From Roseiarcus sp963836695 (GTDB taxonomy: Bacteria; Pseudomonadota; Alphaproteobacteria; Rhizobiales; Beijerinckiaceae), in NCBI GenBank assembly GCA_963836695.1, contig CAWIKX010000010.1, positions 1-64,000 on the forward strand: DNA of 64,000 nucleotides, written 5' to 3'. Under the pieces are notes generated by a model. That model was given only the letters and a program-made list of their open reading frames with translations. It did not search any database and was not told where the DNA came from. The position numbers were made by a program, and so were the translations under genes. The first letter of the stretch is position 1, and every line of letters begins with the position of its first letter. Positions 36,222-46,149 of the stretch are shown piece by piece.

Positions 36222-36659
36222 TTAGGAGTGCTTCGCTGCGATCCGCGCCGCGCGCGTGAGAACCTCGCCCAGTTCCGGCGTCGTCGGCGAGGGCAGGGGG
36301 CCGGCCGGGTCGATCCATTGGACCTCGTCGACTTCGTCGCTTAAGCCCGGTTCGCCGCGCGTCCAGCGCGCGACGAACGAGGCGACGACGAAATGCGTTC
36401 GTACTCGGTCCTCTTCGTGGAAAATTGCCTCCACATGCCGGTTAAAGCCGATGATTTCGGCCTCAATTCCAACCTCTTCGATGAGCTCGCGGGCGAGCGC
36501 CACAGCAAGCGTCTCGCCCGCCTCTACCCCGCCGCCGGGAAGTGAGAAATGGCCGAGGAGCGGGTCTCGGGCTCGGCGAATGATGAGAGCCTGGCCATCT
36601 CGAAACACCGCGGCAGAAACTGCAAGGATCGGGCGGGCGGGAAAAAGCCGATCGTTCAT
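36222..36659 (-). CDS. Nudix hydrolase
   Basis: A 145-aa hydrolase of nucleoside diphosphates linked to another moiety. The Nudix box is complete: GGGVEAGETLAVALARELIEEVGIE, written here in two parts as GGGVEAGE and RELIEEVG, with the catalytic REXXEE glutamates. ATG 36659 follows GGGGAA; an upstream ATG at 36677 is possible. The substrate is unknown. It reads away from the intergenic region preceding alr. Confidence 0.9.
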   Translation of the reverse strand: MNDRLFPARPILAVSAAVFRDGQALIIRRARDPLLGHFSLPGGGVEAGETLAVALARELIEEVGIEAEIIGFNRHVEAIFHEEDRVRTHFVVASFVARWTRGEPGLSDEVDEVQWIDPAGPLPSPTTPELGEVLTRAARIAAKHS

Positions 36660-37086
36660 GGATTCCCCAAATCTCAAACCGCTGAATCAGAGTTGCGTCT
36701 ATTGTTAACAACGAAAGCCACAAGCGGCGAAACAATGGCTCGTAGAGCGGTCAGCTTGGATCATCACGGCGGGCTTCTGCCGGCCATGACGGCTTTGCCG
36801 ACGTTCAACCCGGGACCTACAGCTAAGGCCATAAGCATCGAAACAAGAATTTGAAAAAATAGAAAGACTGTGCTATTCTTCCGGCTGGTCGATAGTCCGC
36901 ATTCCGCCATTCGGATGGCGAAGCGAGACGCGAAAGGGAGCCCTTTGACACCACCAGCGCACAACCCGAGACGCGAGTTAGGGCAGAGGATGCTTTTCTT
37001 ATTTGAATCGCCCGCAACCCATTGAAAAGTCCGGATTCGGAAAAGGAAATGAAAACAAATGAAAGGAAATTTCCTTTCATTTCCTT
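36660..37086. other. 427-bp intergenic region with AT-rich palindrome
   Basis: No convincing gene: the open frames lack ribosome sites and family-like sequence. It is richer in A+T than its surroundings. The right end, just past the alr stop, has a perfect palindrome ATGAAAGGAAATTTCCTTTC-AT at 37058-37079, inside repeated AATGAAA/TTTCATT units (37046-37091). This could be a terminator for alr or a protein-binding site. Confidence 0.5.
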
Positions 37087-38259
37087 TCATGTATTTGCGA
37101 GAAACTCGCCGTCTGGTTGTAGAGCTGCCGGCTGGCTTCGGAGGTACTCCCGCCGATAGCGCGGGCCGAGGCTGGTCAAGAGGTGGTAGCCGATCGTGCC
37201 GCTGCGAGCGGCGAAGTCGTCGAGGTCGATCGTCGGGCCGAAGAACTCGACCGGCTCGCCTGGCCGGACCGCGTCCTCGGGGAGGTCGGTGATGTCGACG
37301 ATGGTCAGGTCCATCGAGACGCGTCCGACCAGCGGCGCTCTGCGCCCGGCGACCGCGACCTCGGCGCCCGGCCTCGCGTCGGTCGCGCCCGCGGCGCGCG
37401 GCAGGCCGTCGGCATAGCCAATGAGCAGCGTGGCCAGCCGGGTCGAGCGCCTGGCGGTCCACTGGGCGTTGTAGCCGCAGCTCGCTCCGGCCTCGATCGA
37501 ACGGATCTGCTGGATGGCCACGGTCAGCGTCACCACGGGGCGCATCGGGTTTGGGCGCCCAAGCTTCGGATTGCCGCCATAGAGCGCATAGCCCGGCCGC
37601 GCCAGGTCGTAGATCGGGGCGGGATCGAGGAACATGCCCGACGAGTTAGCAAGCGAGGCGGGGAGATGCGGGAAAGCCGCGCGGGCGGCCTCGAAAAGCT
37701 TGATCTGCGCCTCATTGAAGGGGTCGTGAGCGATCTCGGACGAGACGAAATGGCTTATCAGGAGATCGGCGCCGCTCGCGGGCCCATGCGTCTCCATCGC
37801 CGCATGAAGGCTATCGAGGGACTCGAAACCGAGCCGGTTCATGCCGGTGTCGAGATGGAGCGCGCACGGGCTTATGCGATTGCGACCCGCGGCGAAGGCG
37901 GACCATCGGGCAAGCTCGTGCTCGCCGCCGATCACCGGGGCGAGCCCATGCTCGGCGTAATCGGCGGGATCGGCGACATGCTCGAGTCCGTTCAGCACAT
38001 AAATCTGCGCTCCGCCCGGCAGCGCCCGCCGCGCCGCGACGCCCTCATTGAAGTGAGCGACGAAGAACACCCGCGCGCCCGCGGCCCATAGCGTGGGCGC
38101 CGCTTCGGTCACGCCTATCCCATAAGCGTTGGCCTTGATGACGGCGGCGCATCGACCGGGGACGGCGCGGCGCGCGAGCGTGCGCCAGTTCTCGGCGAGC
38201 GCTCCAAGGTCGATGGTGAGACACCCGGGCGCGCCGACAGGAGCCGTGACGTCCATCAT
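37087..38259 (-). CDS. alr: alanine racemase
   Basis: PLP enzyme interconverting L- and D-alanine for peptidoglycan. It has 390 aa. Lys42 in AVIKANAYGIG forms the Schiff base, and Tyr263 in CGYNAQW is the second catalytic base. HLDTGMNRLG and VSMDLT are also present. The C-terminus extends slightly beyond the usual end (YLRSQPAALQ...). Its start overlaps the stop of the upstream GNAT gene by 4 bp (ATGA), so the two are cotranscribed. Confidence 0.95.
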   Translation of the reverse strand: MMDVTAPVGAPGCLTIDLGALAENWRTLARRAVPGRCAAVIKANAYGIGVTEAAPTLWAAGARVFFVAHFNEGVAARRALPGGAQIYVLNGLEHVADPADYAEHGLAPVIGGEHELARWSAFAAGRNRISPCALHLDTGMNRLGFESLDSLHAAMETHGPASGADLLISHFVSSEIAHDPFNEAQIKLFEAARAAFPHLPASLANSSGMFLDPAPIYDLARPGYALYGGNPKLGRPNPMRPVVTLTVAIQQIRSIEAGASCGYNAQWTARRSTRLATLLIGYADGLPRAAGATDARPGAEVAVAGRRAPLVGRVSMDLTIVDITDLPEDAVRPGEPVEFFGPTIDLDDFAARSGTIGYHLLTSLGPRYRREYLRSQPAALQPDGEFLANT

Positions 38260-38771
38260 TCGATGGCCTTCTCCATCACCGCCGTCGTCGGCCTCTCAAA
38301 TCCCGGATGCGCCTCGACTTGGCGCTGGGCGAAGCCATAGTGCTCGAAAAGGCGCTCGTTCTCGGGCAGCTCAAGTCGCGTTTTGAGCGTCAATCTCCTG
38401 ACGCCGCGACGCCTTGCCTCCGTTTCGCAGGCTGCGATGAGCAAACGGGCGATCCCGCGGCCGCGCGCATGCGGCGCGACAGACACGCGCGCCACGTGGA
38501 GCGCGTCGCCCTCGAGGCTCCACAGAACGGCCGCGATGAGCGCGTCGCGCTCGAAGGCCCCGAACCCCCCGCCTGCCGCGATTTTGGCTGCGATCGTGGG
38601 TTCGGTTTCAAGAAGAGCCGACGATGGAGGGGTAGTTTGGCGGTTCTGCGCGGCGAAAGCGATCCGGATGAGTTCGGCCGCCTCGCCCGCGTCGACTTTC
38701 GTCAACGGGCGGAGGACCGCCTCGGGCGCCGCTGCGGGGTCATTTTCGAGCGTGGAACCGCGAATCTCCAT
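38256..38771 (-). CDS. GNAT family N-acetyltransferase
   Basis: A 171-aa acetyltransferase with motif A VSVAPHARGRGIARLLIAACE (pyrophosphate-binding RGRGIA) and the C-terminal NERLFEHYGFAQ. The substrate is unknown. ATG 38771 is preferred over 38834 because the extension is not GNAT-like. The gene is coupled to alr by a 4-bp overlap, so a cell-wall or D-alanine connection is conceivable but unproven. Confidence 0.88.
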   Translation of the reverse strand: MEIRGSTLENDPAAAPEAVLRPLTKVDAGEAAELIRIAFAAQNRQTTPPSSALLETEPTIAAKIAAGGGFGAFERDALIAAVLWSLEGDALHVARVSVAPHARGRGIARLLIAACETEARRRGVRRLTLKTRLELPENERLFEHYGFAQRQVEAHPGFERPTTAVMEKAIE

Positions 38772-38952
38772 GGCGCAACGTATAAGACCGTCGCAAGGGC
38801 GGAACGCAAGGGCGCTAAGCTTACCCAACGCCAAGGGGCTTCATGGACGAAGTTTAACCCCGCATTCAGGCCGGAACCCTGATGGCGCCTCGTTTTCGCC
38901 GCCGTCGCTGGCGAAGAGCGCTCAGGCGCGATAGACCGCGCAGGCGACCCTT

Positions 38953-40836
38953 ATGGCGGACAATTCGATGACCATGGCACTGACCCGCAGGGCGGCGCTG
39001 AAGGCCGGCGCAGGCGGCGCGCTCGCTGCGCTCGTTTCTCGCCCGTTCGCGGCGTTTGCTGACAATTCCATCGAAACGCATGGCCTATCGTCGTTTGGCG
39101 ACCTCGCTTTGCCGCCCGACTTCCCGCACTTTTCCTACGTCAACCCGAACGCGCCGACCGGCGGCCTCTTGTCGCTGCAGATCACCGGAACCAGCGGCAA
39201 CCAGAACTTCGACACGTTCGATACGCTCAACATCTATTCCTGGAAGGGCAATGGCGCAGCCGGCATGTCGGCCACCTTCGACACGCTGATGACCGCCAAC
39301 GGCGACGAACCCAATTCCGTCTATGGCCTCCTCGCGCAATCGGTGCGGGTTTCGCCCGACAAGCTCGATTACCGCTTCAAGCTGCGTCCAGAGGCGCGCT
39401 TCTTCGACGCGTCGAAAGTGACGGCGGCGGACGTCGCCTATTCGCTTAACGTTCTGAAAGAGAAGGGCCATCCGATCTATGCCCAGCTCCTGAGGGAGGT
39501 GGAGAAGGCCGACGAGGAAGGCGACGATGTCGTCCACGTGCGCTTTGTTAAGGGCCGCAGCCGCGACGCGCATCTGATCGTCGTCGGCATGCCGGTCTTC
39601 TCTGCGGCGTGGTGGAAGGGTCGGGACTTCACGGCGTCGACCCTCGACGCGCCCTTGGGCTCAGGCCCCTATAAGGTGAAGACGTTCGAGCAGGGCAGGT
39701 TCATCGAATATTCGCGCGACCCCGGTTACTGGGGCGCAAAGTTGCCCGTCAATCTGGGCCAGAACAACTTCGATCGCCTGCGCTTTGAATATTATCGCGA
39801 GCGACAGGTCGCGTTCGAGGCGTTCAAGGCCGGCGCGATCAACTATCACGAAGAATACACGTCGCGCTTCTGGGCGACCTCTTACGATTTTCCCGCCGCC
39901 AAGGAAGGACGGGTGAAGAAGGAGACCCTGCACGACGGCGCGCCGTCGCGTATTCAGGGCTGGTATCTTAATACTCGGCGCGACCAGTTCAAGGATCCGC
40001 GCGTGCGCGAAGCGATCGGCCTCTGCTTCGATTTCGAGTGGACCAACAAGAACATCATGTACTCGGCTTATAAGCGGATCGTCTCGTACTTTCCCAACAC
40101 CGACATGGAGGCGAAGGGCAAGCCGGAACCGGACGAGATCAAGTTGCTCGAGCCGTTCCGTGACAAGCTCGCGCCCGCCGTCTTCGACGAACCCTATATC
40201 CCGCCCGTGAGCGATGGCTCGGGTTCCGACCGCAAGCTGCTCAAGCAGGCCTACGACCTCTTGCTGGCGGCAGGGTGTAAGCGCGATGGCTCGGTGATGA
40301 AGTCGCCGGACGGCAAGCCTTTCACCATCGAATTCCTCGACAGCAACCCCGCGCTCCAGCCGCACACCATGCCGTTCATCCAGAATCTCGGCAAGCTCGG
40401 CATCCAGGGGAACGTCCGCGTCGTCGATCCGGCTCAGTACAAGAGCCGCACCGACGCCTTTGACTTCGACGTTGTCACCACCGCGCTCGGCGGGACGTTC
40501 ACACCGGGCGTCGACCTCCGTAACGTCTACACATCGGAGTCCGCTAAGCAGAACGCATCGCGCAATCTTGCCGGCGTCTCCGATCCGGTCGTGGACGCCC
40601 TCGTCGAGCGGATCGCCACCGCGAAATCGCGTAACGAGCTCAATACGGCCGCCCGCGCGCTCGATCGCGTCCTGCGCGCCGGCCACTATTGGGTCCCGAT
40701 GTGGTATCGCGACACGGCATGGGTCGCGTATTGGGACGCTTTTTCGCGGCCTGAGCATCAGCCCAAGCTCGGAGTCGGCGCGCCAGGCACCTGGTGGTGG
40801 GACGAAGCGAAGGCCAAAACCATTGGACTGGGATAG
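38953..40836 (+). CDS. yejA: oligopeptide ABC transporter substrate-binding protein (YejA-like)
   Basis: Periplasmic solute-binding protein of the SBP_bac_5 family, 627 aa. The N-terminus carries a twin-arginine signal (TRRAALKAGAGGALAAL, cut near AFA). The body shows YSLNVLKEKGHPIYAQLL, GSGPYKVKTFEQGRFIEY and YYRERQVAFEAFKAGAINYHEEY, characteristic of YejA. In E. coli YejABEF imports oligopeptides and microcin C. The gene heads a transporter operon with two permeases and an ATPase. Confidence 0.92.
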   Translation: MADNSMTMALTRRAALKAGAGGALAALVSRPFAAFADNSIETHGLSSFGDLALPPDFPHFSYVNPNAPTGGLLSLQITGTSGNQNFDTFDTLNIYSWKGNGAAGMSATFDTLMTANGDEPNSVYGLLAQSVRVSPDKLDYRFKLRPEARFFDASKVTAADVAYSLNVLKEKGHPIYAQLLREVEKADEEGDDVVHVRFVKGRSRDAHLIVVGMPVFSAAWWKGRDFTASTLDAPLGSGPYKVKTFEQGRFIEYSRDPGYWGAKLPVNLGQNNFDRLRFEYYRERQVAFEAFKAGAINYHEEYTSRFWATSYDFPAAKEGRVKKETLHDGAPSRIQGWYLNTRRDQFKDPRVREAIGLCFDFEWTNKNIMYSAYKRIVSYFPNTDMEAKGKPEPDEIKLLEPFRDKLAPAVFDEPYIPPVSDGSGSDRKLLKQAYDLLLAAGCKRDGSVMKSPDGKPFTIEFLDSNPALQPHTMPFIQNLGKLGIQGNVRVVDPAQYKSRTDAFDFDVVTTALGGTFTPGVDLRNVYTSESAKQNASRNLAGVSDPVVDALVERIATAKSRNELNTAARALDRVLRAGHYWVPMWYRDTAWVAYWDAFSRPEHQPKLGVGAPGTWWWDEAKAKTIGLG

Positions 40837-40876
40837 GCGCTTGCTCCCTCGCCGCGCGCAGACCGGCTGACGCCGG

Positions 40877-41977
40877 ATGCTCGCCTATATCCTGCGCCGT
40901 CTGTTGCTGATGATCCCGACGATCCTCGGCATCATGGCGGTCTCGTTTGCGATCGTTCAGTTCGTGCCGGGCGGCCCGGTTGAGCGCGCGATCGCCCAAC
41001 TACAGGGGGCGGACCAGAGCTCGACGGCGCAGTTCGGAGGCGGCGGGGGCCAGATCGGCTCGGGGACCGCTCAGGCTGGGGGCGACATCTCTTCGCGCTA
41101 TCGCGGATCACAAGGCCTCGATCCGAAATTCATTAAGGAGCTCGAAAAGCAATACGGCTTCGACAAGCCCGCGCTCGAGCGCTTCTGGATCTTGGTGCGC
41201 GACTATTCGACCTTCCACTTTGGCAAGAGCTATTATCGCGACGTTCCGGTTCTCGAACTCATCAGGGAGAAATTACCGGTCTCGATCTCGCTTGGGCTCT
41301 GGATGACCTTCATCTCCTATGCGATCTCGATTCCGCTTGGCATCCGAAAGGCGGTCAAGGACGGCTCTCGCTTCGACACCGTCACCTCCGGACTAGTGAT
41401 TTTCGGCTACGCGATTCCAAGCTTCCTGTTCGCGGTGTTGCTGGTTGTGCTGTTCTGCGGCGGGTCGTTCTGGCAGATCTTCCCGCTGCGCGGCCTGACT
41501 TCCGACAATTTCGCTGATCTAAGCTGGCCAAATAAGATTCTTGACTACCTCTGGCACATCACGCTGCCGGTGACAGCGCTCGTCCTGGGCTCGTTCGCGA
41601 CCTCGACATTACTGACGAAGAATTCTTTCCTCGACGAAATCAAGAAATCCTACGTGCAGACCGCGCGCATGAAGGGCTTGACTGAGCGCCGCGTGCTCTA
41701 TGGCCACGTGTTCCGCAATGCGATGCTCATTGTCATCGCTGGCTTCCCCGGCGCCTTCATCGGCGCCTTCTTCACAGGCTCGCTCCTGATCGAGCAGGTG
41801 TTCTCCCTCGACGGCCTCGGCTATCTCTCCTACAATTCGCTCATTCAGCGCGACTATCCGGTGGTGCTCGCCAATCTCTACATCTTCGCTCTGATCGGGC
41901 TACTGGTGAATTTGATTTCCGATCTCACCTACACCTGGATCGATCCGCGCATCGATTTCGAAACGCGAGAGGTGTGA
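40877..41977 (+). CDS. yejB: microcin C/oligopeptide ABC permease (YejB-like)
   Basis: Inner-membrane permease, 366 aa, of the BPD_transp_1 type. It begins MLAYILRRLLLMIPTILGI and has a periplasmic loop after TM1, then five more hydrophobic segments and the EAA-type loop (ARMKGLTERRVLYGHVFRNA). It starts 40 bp after yejA. YejB-type proteins carry the long first loop, which here includes a Gly-rich FGGGGGQIGSG segment. Confidence 0.93.
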   Translation: MLAYILRRLLLMIPTILGIMAVSFAIVQFVPGGPVERAIAQLQGADQSSTAQFGGGGGQIGSGTAQAGGDISSRYRGSQGLDPKFIKELEKQYGFDKPALERFWILVRDYSTFHFGKSYYRDVPVLELIREKLPVSISLGLWMTFISYAISIPLGIRKAVKDGSRFDTVTSGLVIFGYAIPSFLFAVLLVVLFCGGSFWQIFPLRGLTSDNFADLSWPNKILDYLWHITLPVTALVLGSFATSTLLTKNSFLDEIKKSYVQTARMKGLTERRVLYGHVFRNAMLIVIAGFPGAFIGAFFTGSLLIEQVFSLDGLGYLSYNSLIQRDYPVVLANLYIFALIGLLVNLISDLTYTWIDPRIDFETREV

Positions 41978-42077
41978 GCTTGGACTTGCGCGCCGGCAAA
42001 TTCGTCATGGCCGGGCTTGTCGCGGCCATCCACCCGATTGCGCGTGATCAATCGCCAGCCGCGGTGACGGGGTCCGC

Positions 42078-43304
42078 ATGACGGACATCGAAGCTCTTCC
42101 TGTCTTGGATGGCCGGGACAACCCCGGTCATGACGGCGTGGAGCCGCCCGGATTGGAGGAGGCGAAAGAACGCGCGAACTTGGAACGGCGTCCCTGGCTC
42201 TCGCCGATGAACCAGCGCCGCCTCGACAATTTTCGCCGCAACAAGCGCGGCGCCTGGTCGTTCTGGATCTTCCTGGTCTTGTTCATTGCTTCACTGTTCG
42301 CCGAGTTCATCGCCAATGATCGGCCCCTGATCGCGTCCTACAAGGGCGAGATCCTGTTCCCTGTCCTTTTCGACTATCCGGAGGACAAATTCGGAGGGTT
42401 CCAGGCGCGCGCGGATTTTCGCGACCCCTTCATCGCCGACGAGATCAAGGCCCACGGCTGGATGATCTGGCCGCCGATCCGCTTCGCCAATTCGACCACG
42501 ATTCTGAACCCGCCCACGCCGCTGCCGACGCCGCCGACCTGGATGCTGACCGACGCCCAATGCCGCGCCGCGCTCGAGAAGCAAAACGTCAAGGACGCGG
42601 CGACCGTTCCCCGTCCCTGCAGCAAACTCGAGCCGCTCTGGCTCGGCTCCGATCAGGACGGTCACGACATCGTCGCCCGCCTCATCTACGGGTTTCGCAT
42701 CTCGATTCTGTTTGGCCTGACGCTCGCCGGGGTGTCGTCGGTGATCGGCGTCTTCGCCGGCGCCGTTCAAGGCTATTTCGGCGGCTGGCTCGATCTCACG
42801 ATGCAGCGGGTGATCGAGATCTGGTCATCGCTGCCGCACCTCTACATTCTCATCATCCTGTCGGCGATCCTGGCGCCGAGTTTCGGGGTGCTGTTGACGA
42901 TCTTGCTCTTGTTCTCTTGGGTGAGCCTCGTTCATCTGGTGAGGGCCGAATTCCTGCGCGCGCGCAATTTCGAATATGTCAACGCGGCCCGGGCCCTTGG
43001 CCTCTCCAACGCCAAGATCATCGTCAAGCACGTGCTGCCGAACGCGATGGTGGCGACGCTGACCTTCCTGCCATTCATCGTCAATTCCTCGATCAGCACG
43101 CTGACCTCGCTTGACTTCCTTGGCCTCGGGATGCCGCCCGGCTCGCCCTCGCTCGGCGAGCTCCTGCTGCAGGGCAAGTCCAACCTGTCCGCGCCCTGGA
43201 TTGGACTCTCCGCCTTCGCCGTGACGGCGCTGATGCTTTCGCTTCTCATTTTTATCGGCGAAGCCGTGCGCGACGCCTTCGATCCGAGAAAGACGTTCTC
43301 GTGA
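42078..43304 (+). CDS. yejE: microcin C/oligopeptide ABC permease (YejE-like)
   Basis: Second permease, 408 aa. After an extended hydrophilic N-terminus (about 60 aa) come TM1, a long periplasmic loop with LGSDQDGHDIVARLIYG, and a five-helix permease domain with EAA loop (ARALGLSNAKIIVKHVLPNA). It begins 100 bp after yejB and overlaps the ATPase gene by 4 bp (GTGA). Confidence 0.93.
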   Translation: MTDIEALPVLDGRDNPGHDGVEPPGLEEAKERANLERRPWLSPMNQRRLDNFRRNKRGAWSFWIFLVLFIASLFAEFIANDRPLIASYKGEILFPVLFDYPEDKFGGFQARADFRDPFIADEIKAHGWMIWPPIRFANSTTILNPPTPLPTPPTWMLTDAQCRAALEKQNVKDAATVPRPCSKLEPLWLGSDQDGHDIVARLIYGFRISILFGLTLAGVSSVIGVFAGAVQGYFGGWLDLTMQRVIEIWSSLPHLYILIILSAILAPSFGVLLTILLLFSWVSLVHLVRAEFLRARNFEYVNAARALGLSNAKIIVKHVLPNAMVATLTFLPFIVNSSISTLTSLDFLGLGMPPGSPSLGELLLQGKSNLSAPWIGLSAFAVTALMLSLLIFIGEAVRDAFDPRKTFS

Positions 43305-44932
43305 ACGAGGACCCGCCGCTTCTCGACGTGCGCGATCTGTCGATTGCGTTCGCGCAGAGCGGCGAGCGGCGCACGGTCGTCGATCGCGTCTCCTTTAAGC
43401 TCAACAATGGCCGCGCGCTCGCGCTGGTCGGCGAGTCTGGTTCTGGTAAGACCGTCACCGCTCAGGCCATTGTGCGACTTCTGCCGCAGCCCGCGGCCAG
43501 TTACCCGAGCGGCGAGATCTTCTTTCGCGGGCGCGACGTGCTCAAGATGTCGGATGACGAATTGCGCGCGATGCGCGGGCGCGCCGTCACCATGGTGTTT
43601 CAGGAGCCGATGACATCGCTCAATCCGCTCCATACGATCGAGCGGCAAGTTGGCGAGATTATCGCACTCCATCGTGGCCGCGCCGCTGTCACGCCTGCGA
43701 GGATTGTCGAGCTCCTGACTGAGGTCGGCATCGTCGACCCGGCGCAGCGGCTCGGCGCTTATCCGCACCAGCTCTCGGGTGGCCAGCGCCAGCGGGTGAT
43801 GATCGCCATGGCGCTCGCTAATCGCCCCGATCTGCTGATCGCGGATGAGCCGACGACGGCGCTCGACGTCACCGTGCAGGCGCAGATCCTCACGCTCCTG
43901 AAGGATCTGCAGGAACGGCTCGGCATGGCGATGCTGTTCATCACCCACGATCTCAATATCGTTCGGCGGATCGCCGACGACGTGATCGTCATGCGCCAAG
44001 GAAAAATCGTTGAGGCTGGGGAGACCCGGGGGGTGTTCGCCAATCCGCGCCATCCCTATACGCGAGCGCTGCTCGCGGCCGAGCCTCACGGTGATCCGCC
44101 TCCTGCTAATCCCGCGGCGCCGACAGTCGCGAGCGCCGACAACTTGCGCGTCTGGTTTCCCATCCGGAAAGGATTCTTGCGGCGCACCGTTGCTCACGTG
44201 AAAGCGGTCGATGGGGTTTCCCTCATCGTGCGCGAGGGACAGACGGTGGGCGTTGTCGGCGAATCTGGCTCAGGGAAAACCACGCTTGGCCTCGCGATCT
44301 TGCGGCTCATCCGCTCTGAAGGACCGATCGTCTATTGCGGGCGCTCCATCGACGGCTTGACCTCGAAGGCCATGCGGCCGCTCAGGCGCGAGATGCAGAT
44401 TGTTTTCCAGGACCCTTACGGCTCGCTTTCGCCCCGCATGTCGGTGGCCGAGATCGTCGAGGAGGGCCTGATAGCGCAAGGGACGAAATTGAACGCCGCC
44501 GAGCGGCGCCGCGTTGTGGAGCAGGCGCTCGCCGACACCGGGCTCGATCCATCGACGCTCGACCGCTATCCGCACGAGTTCTCCGGCGGTCAGCGCCAGC
44601 GCATCGCGATCGCGCGTGCGATGGCGCTCGACCCGCGCTTCGTGGTGCTCGATGAGCCGACGTCTGCGCTAGACATGTCGATTCAGGCGCAGATTGTTGA
44701 CCTGTTGCGCGAATTGCAGCGCCGTCGCAACCTCGCCTATCTGTTCATTTCTCATGACCTGAGGGTCGTGCGGGCGCTGGCGAGCGAGATAATCGTGATG
44801 CGGCGCGGCAAGGTGGTGGAGAGTGGAGAAGCGCGGGCGGTTTTCAGCGCGCCGCAAAACGACTATACGCGCGCTTTGTTCGCCGCCGCGTTCGCCAATG
44901 AGGCGACGCTCGACGCCGTCGTCAGCCAATGA
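43301..44932 (+). CDS. yejF: oligopeptide ABC transporter ATP-binding protein (YejF-like, two domains)
   Basis: A 543-aa protein with two complete ABC ATPase domains. Domain 1: Walker A GESGSGKT, signature LSGGQRQRV, Walker B LLIADEPTTALD. Domain 2: GESGSGKTT, FSGGQRQRIAIARA, FVVLDEPTSALD. Each is followed by the ITHDL/ISHDL switch His and the oligopeptide-transporter C-terminal segment. It energises the YejB/YejE permeases. GTG start at 43301 overlaps yejE; its stop overlaps deoB by 4 bp, so deoB is in the same run. Confidence 0.94.
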   Translation: MNEDPPLLDVRDLSIAFAQSGERRTVVDRVSFKLNNGRALALVGESGSGKTVTAQAIVRLLPQPAASYPSGEIFFRGRDVLKMSDDELRAMRGRAVTMVFQEPMTSLNPLHTIERQVGEIIALHRGRAAVTPARIVELLTEVGIVDPAQRLGAYPHQLSGGQRQRVMIAMALANRPDLLIADEPTTALDVTVQAQILTLLKDLQERLGMAMLFITHDLNIVRRIADDVIVMRQGKIVEAGETRGVFANPRHPYTRALLAAEPHGDPPPANPAAPTVASADNLRVWFPIRKGFLRRTVAHVKAVDGVSLIVREGQTVGVVGESGSGKTTLGLAILRLIRSEGPIVYCGRSIDGLTSKAMRPLRREMQIVFQDPYGSLSPRMSVAEIVEEGLIAQGTKLNAAERRRVVEQALADTGLDPSTLDRYPHEFSGGQRQRIAIARAMALDPRFVVLDEPTSALDMSIQAQIVDLLRELQRRRNLAYLFISHDLRVVRALASEIIVMRRGKVVESGEARAVFSAPQNDYTRALFAAAFANEATLDAVVSQ

Positions 44933-46149
44933 CCCGCGCTATCCTCATCGTCCTTGATTCCGTCGGCTGCGGCGGCGCCGAAGACGCGAGAGCCTATGGC
45001 GATGATGGCGCCGACACGCTCGGCCATATCGCCGAAGCCTGCGCTCAAGGACTTGCCGATCGCAACGGATTGCGGAGCGGACCGCTCAATTTGCCTCGAC
45101 TAGAGTCGTTGGGGCTCGGCCATGCGATGAAGGCTTCGACCGGTCGCACGCTGCCAGGATTCGCGCTTGCCCGGCCGCGCGGCCAATGGGGCTATGGAAT
45201 CGAGACTTCGCGCGGCAAAGACACGCCGTCGGGCCATTGGGAGCTCGCCGGCTCGCCGGTCGATTTCGACTGGGGCTATTTTCCCGAGACGATTCCCGCG
45301 TTTCCCGAAACGCTGACCAAGGCGTTGATCGCGGAAGGCGAGCTTAACGGAATCCTCGCGAACCGCCACGCTTCCGGCACTGCGGTGATTGAAGATTACG
45401 GCGAAGAGCACCTGCAGACGTTGAAGCCCATTTGCTACACGTCAGCCGACTCGGTGCTCCAGATCGCCGCGCATGAAGAGGCTTTCGGGCTTGAGCGGCT
45501 TTATGATCTGTGCCGGATCGCACGGCGCCTCTGCGATCCGCTTAAGATCGGCCGCGTGATCGCGCGTCCTTTCCTGGGCTCCAGCGGCGGGGACTTCGCC
45601 CGCACCGCCAACCGCAAGGACTTCGCGATCCCGCCGCCGGACGGCAATCTCCTGCAACGCGCGGGGCGCGCAGGCCGCGCGGTCGTCTCGATCGGAAAGA
45701 TCGGCGACATCTTCGCTCATCGCGCCACGGGGGACGAGCGCAAGGGCAAGAGCAACGACGCCAACGTCGAACTTTTGCTCGAAGCGCTCTCGACGACCCC
45801 AGATGGCGGCTTGATCCTGGTCAATCTGGTCGATTTCGACACCGAATGGGGCCATCGCCGCGATGTCCCCGGCTATGCGGCCTGTCTTGAAGCTTTCGAC
45901 CGCCGCCTCGGCGACATCGAAGCGGCGATGCGGCCTGACGACTATTGCGTCATCACTGCCGATCACGGGAACGATCCGACGTTCCGGGGCTTCGATCACA
46001 CACGTGAGCACGTTCCGATTCTTGCCTTCGGCGCTGGCGCTCCCCCTGGCCCGATCGGCGCACGCTCAAGCCTAGCCGACGTCGCCGCAACCATTGCGGT
46101 CAAGCTGGATCTTCCGCGCGGCGCCCATGGGCGCGCCTGGGCGCCATGA
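44929..46149 (+). CDS. deoB: phosphopentomutase
   Basis: Interconverts ribose/deoxyribose 1- and 5-phosphates in nucleoside salvage; an alkaline-phosphatase-superfamily enzyme of 406 aa. Metal sites are visible in LIVLDSVGCGGAEDA, the nucleophile region SRGKDTPSGHWE (Thr), DFDTEWGHRRDV and ITADHGNDPT..HTREHVPIL. It overlaps yejF upstream and the HIT gene downstream by 4 bp each. Confidence 0.95.
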   Translation: MTRAILIVLDSVGCGGAEDARAYGDDGADTLGHIAEACAQGLADRNGLRSGPLNLPRLESLGLGHAMKASTGRTLPGFALARPRGQWGYGIETSRGKDTPSGHWELAGSPVDFDWGYFPETIPAFPETLTKALIAEGELNGILANRHASGTAVIEDYGEEHLQTLKPICYTSADSVLQIAAHEEAFGLERLYDLCRIARRLCDPLKIGRVIARPFLGSSGGDFARTANRKDFAIPPPDGNLLQRAGRAGRAVVSIGKIGDIFAHRATGDERKGKSNDANVELLLEALSTTPDGGLILVNLVDFDTEWGHRRDVPGYAACLEAFDRRLGDIEAAMRPDDYCVITADHGNDPTFRGFDHTREHVPILAFGAGAPPGPIGARSSLADVAATIAVKLDLPRGAHGRAWAP

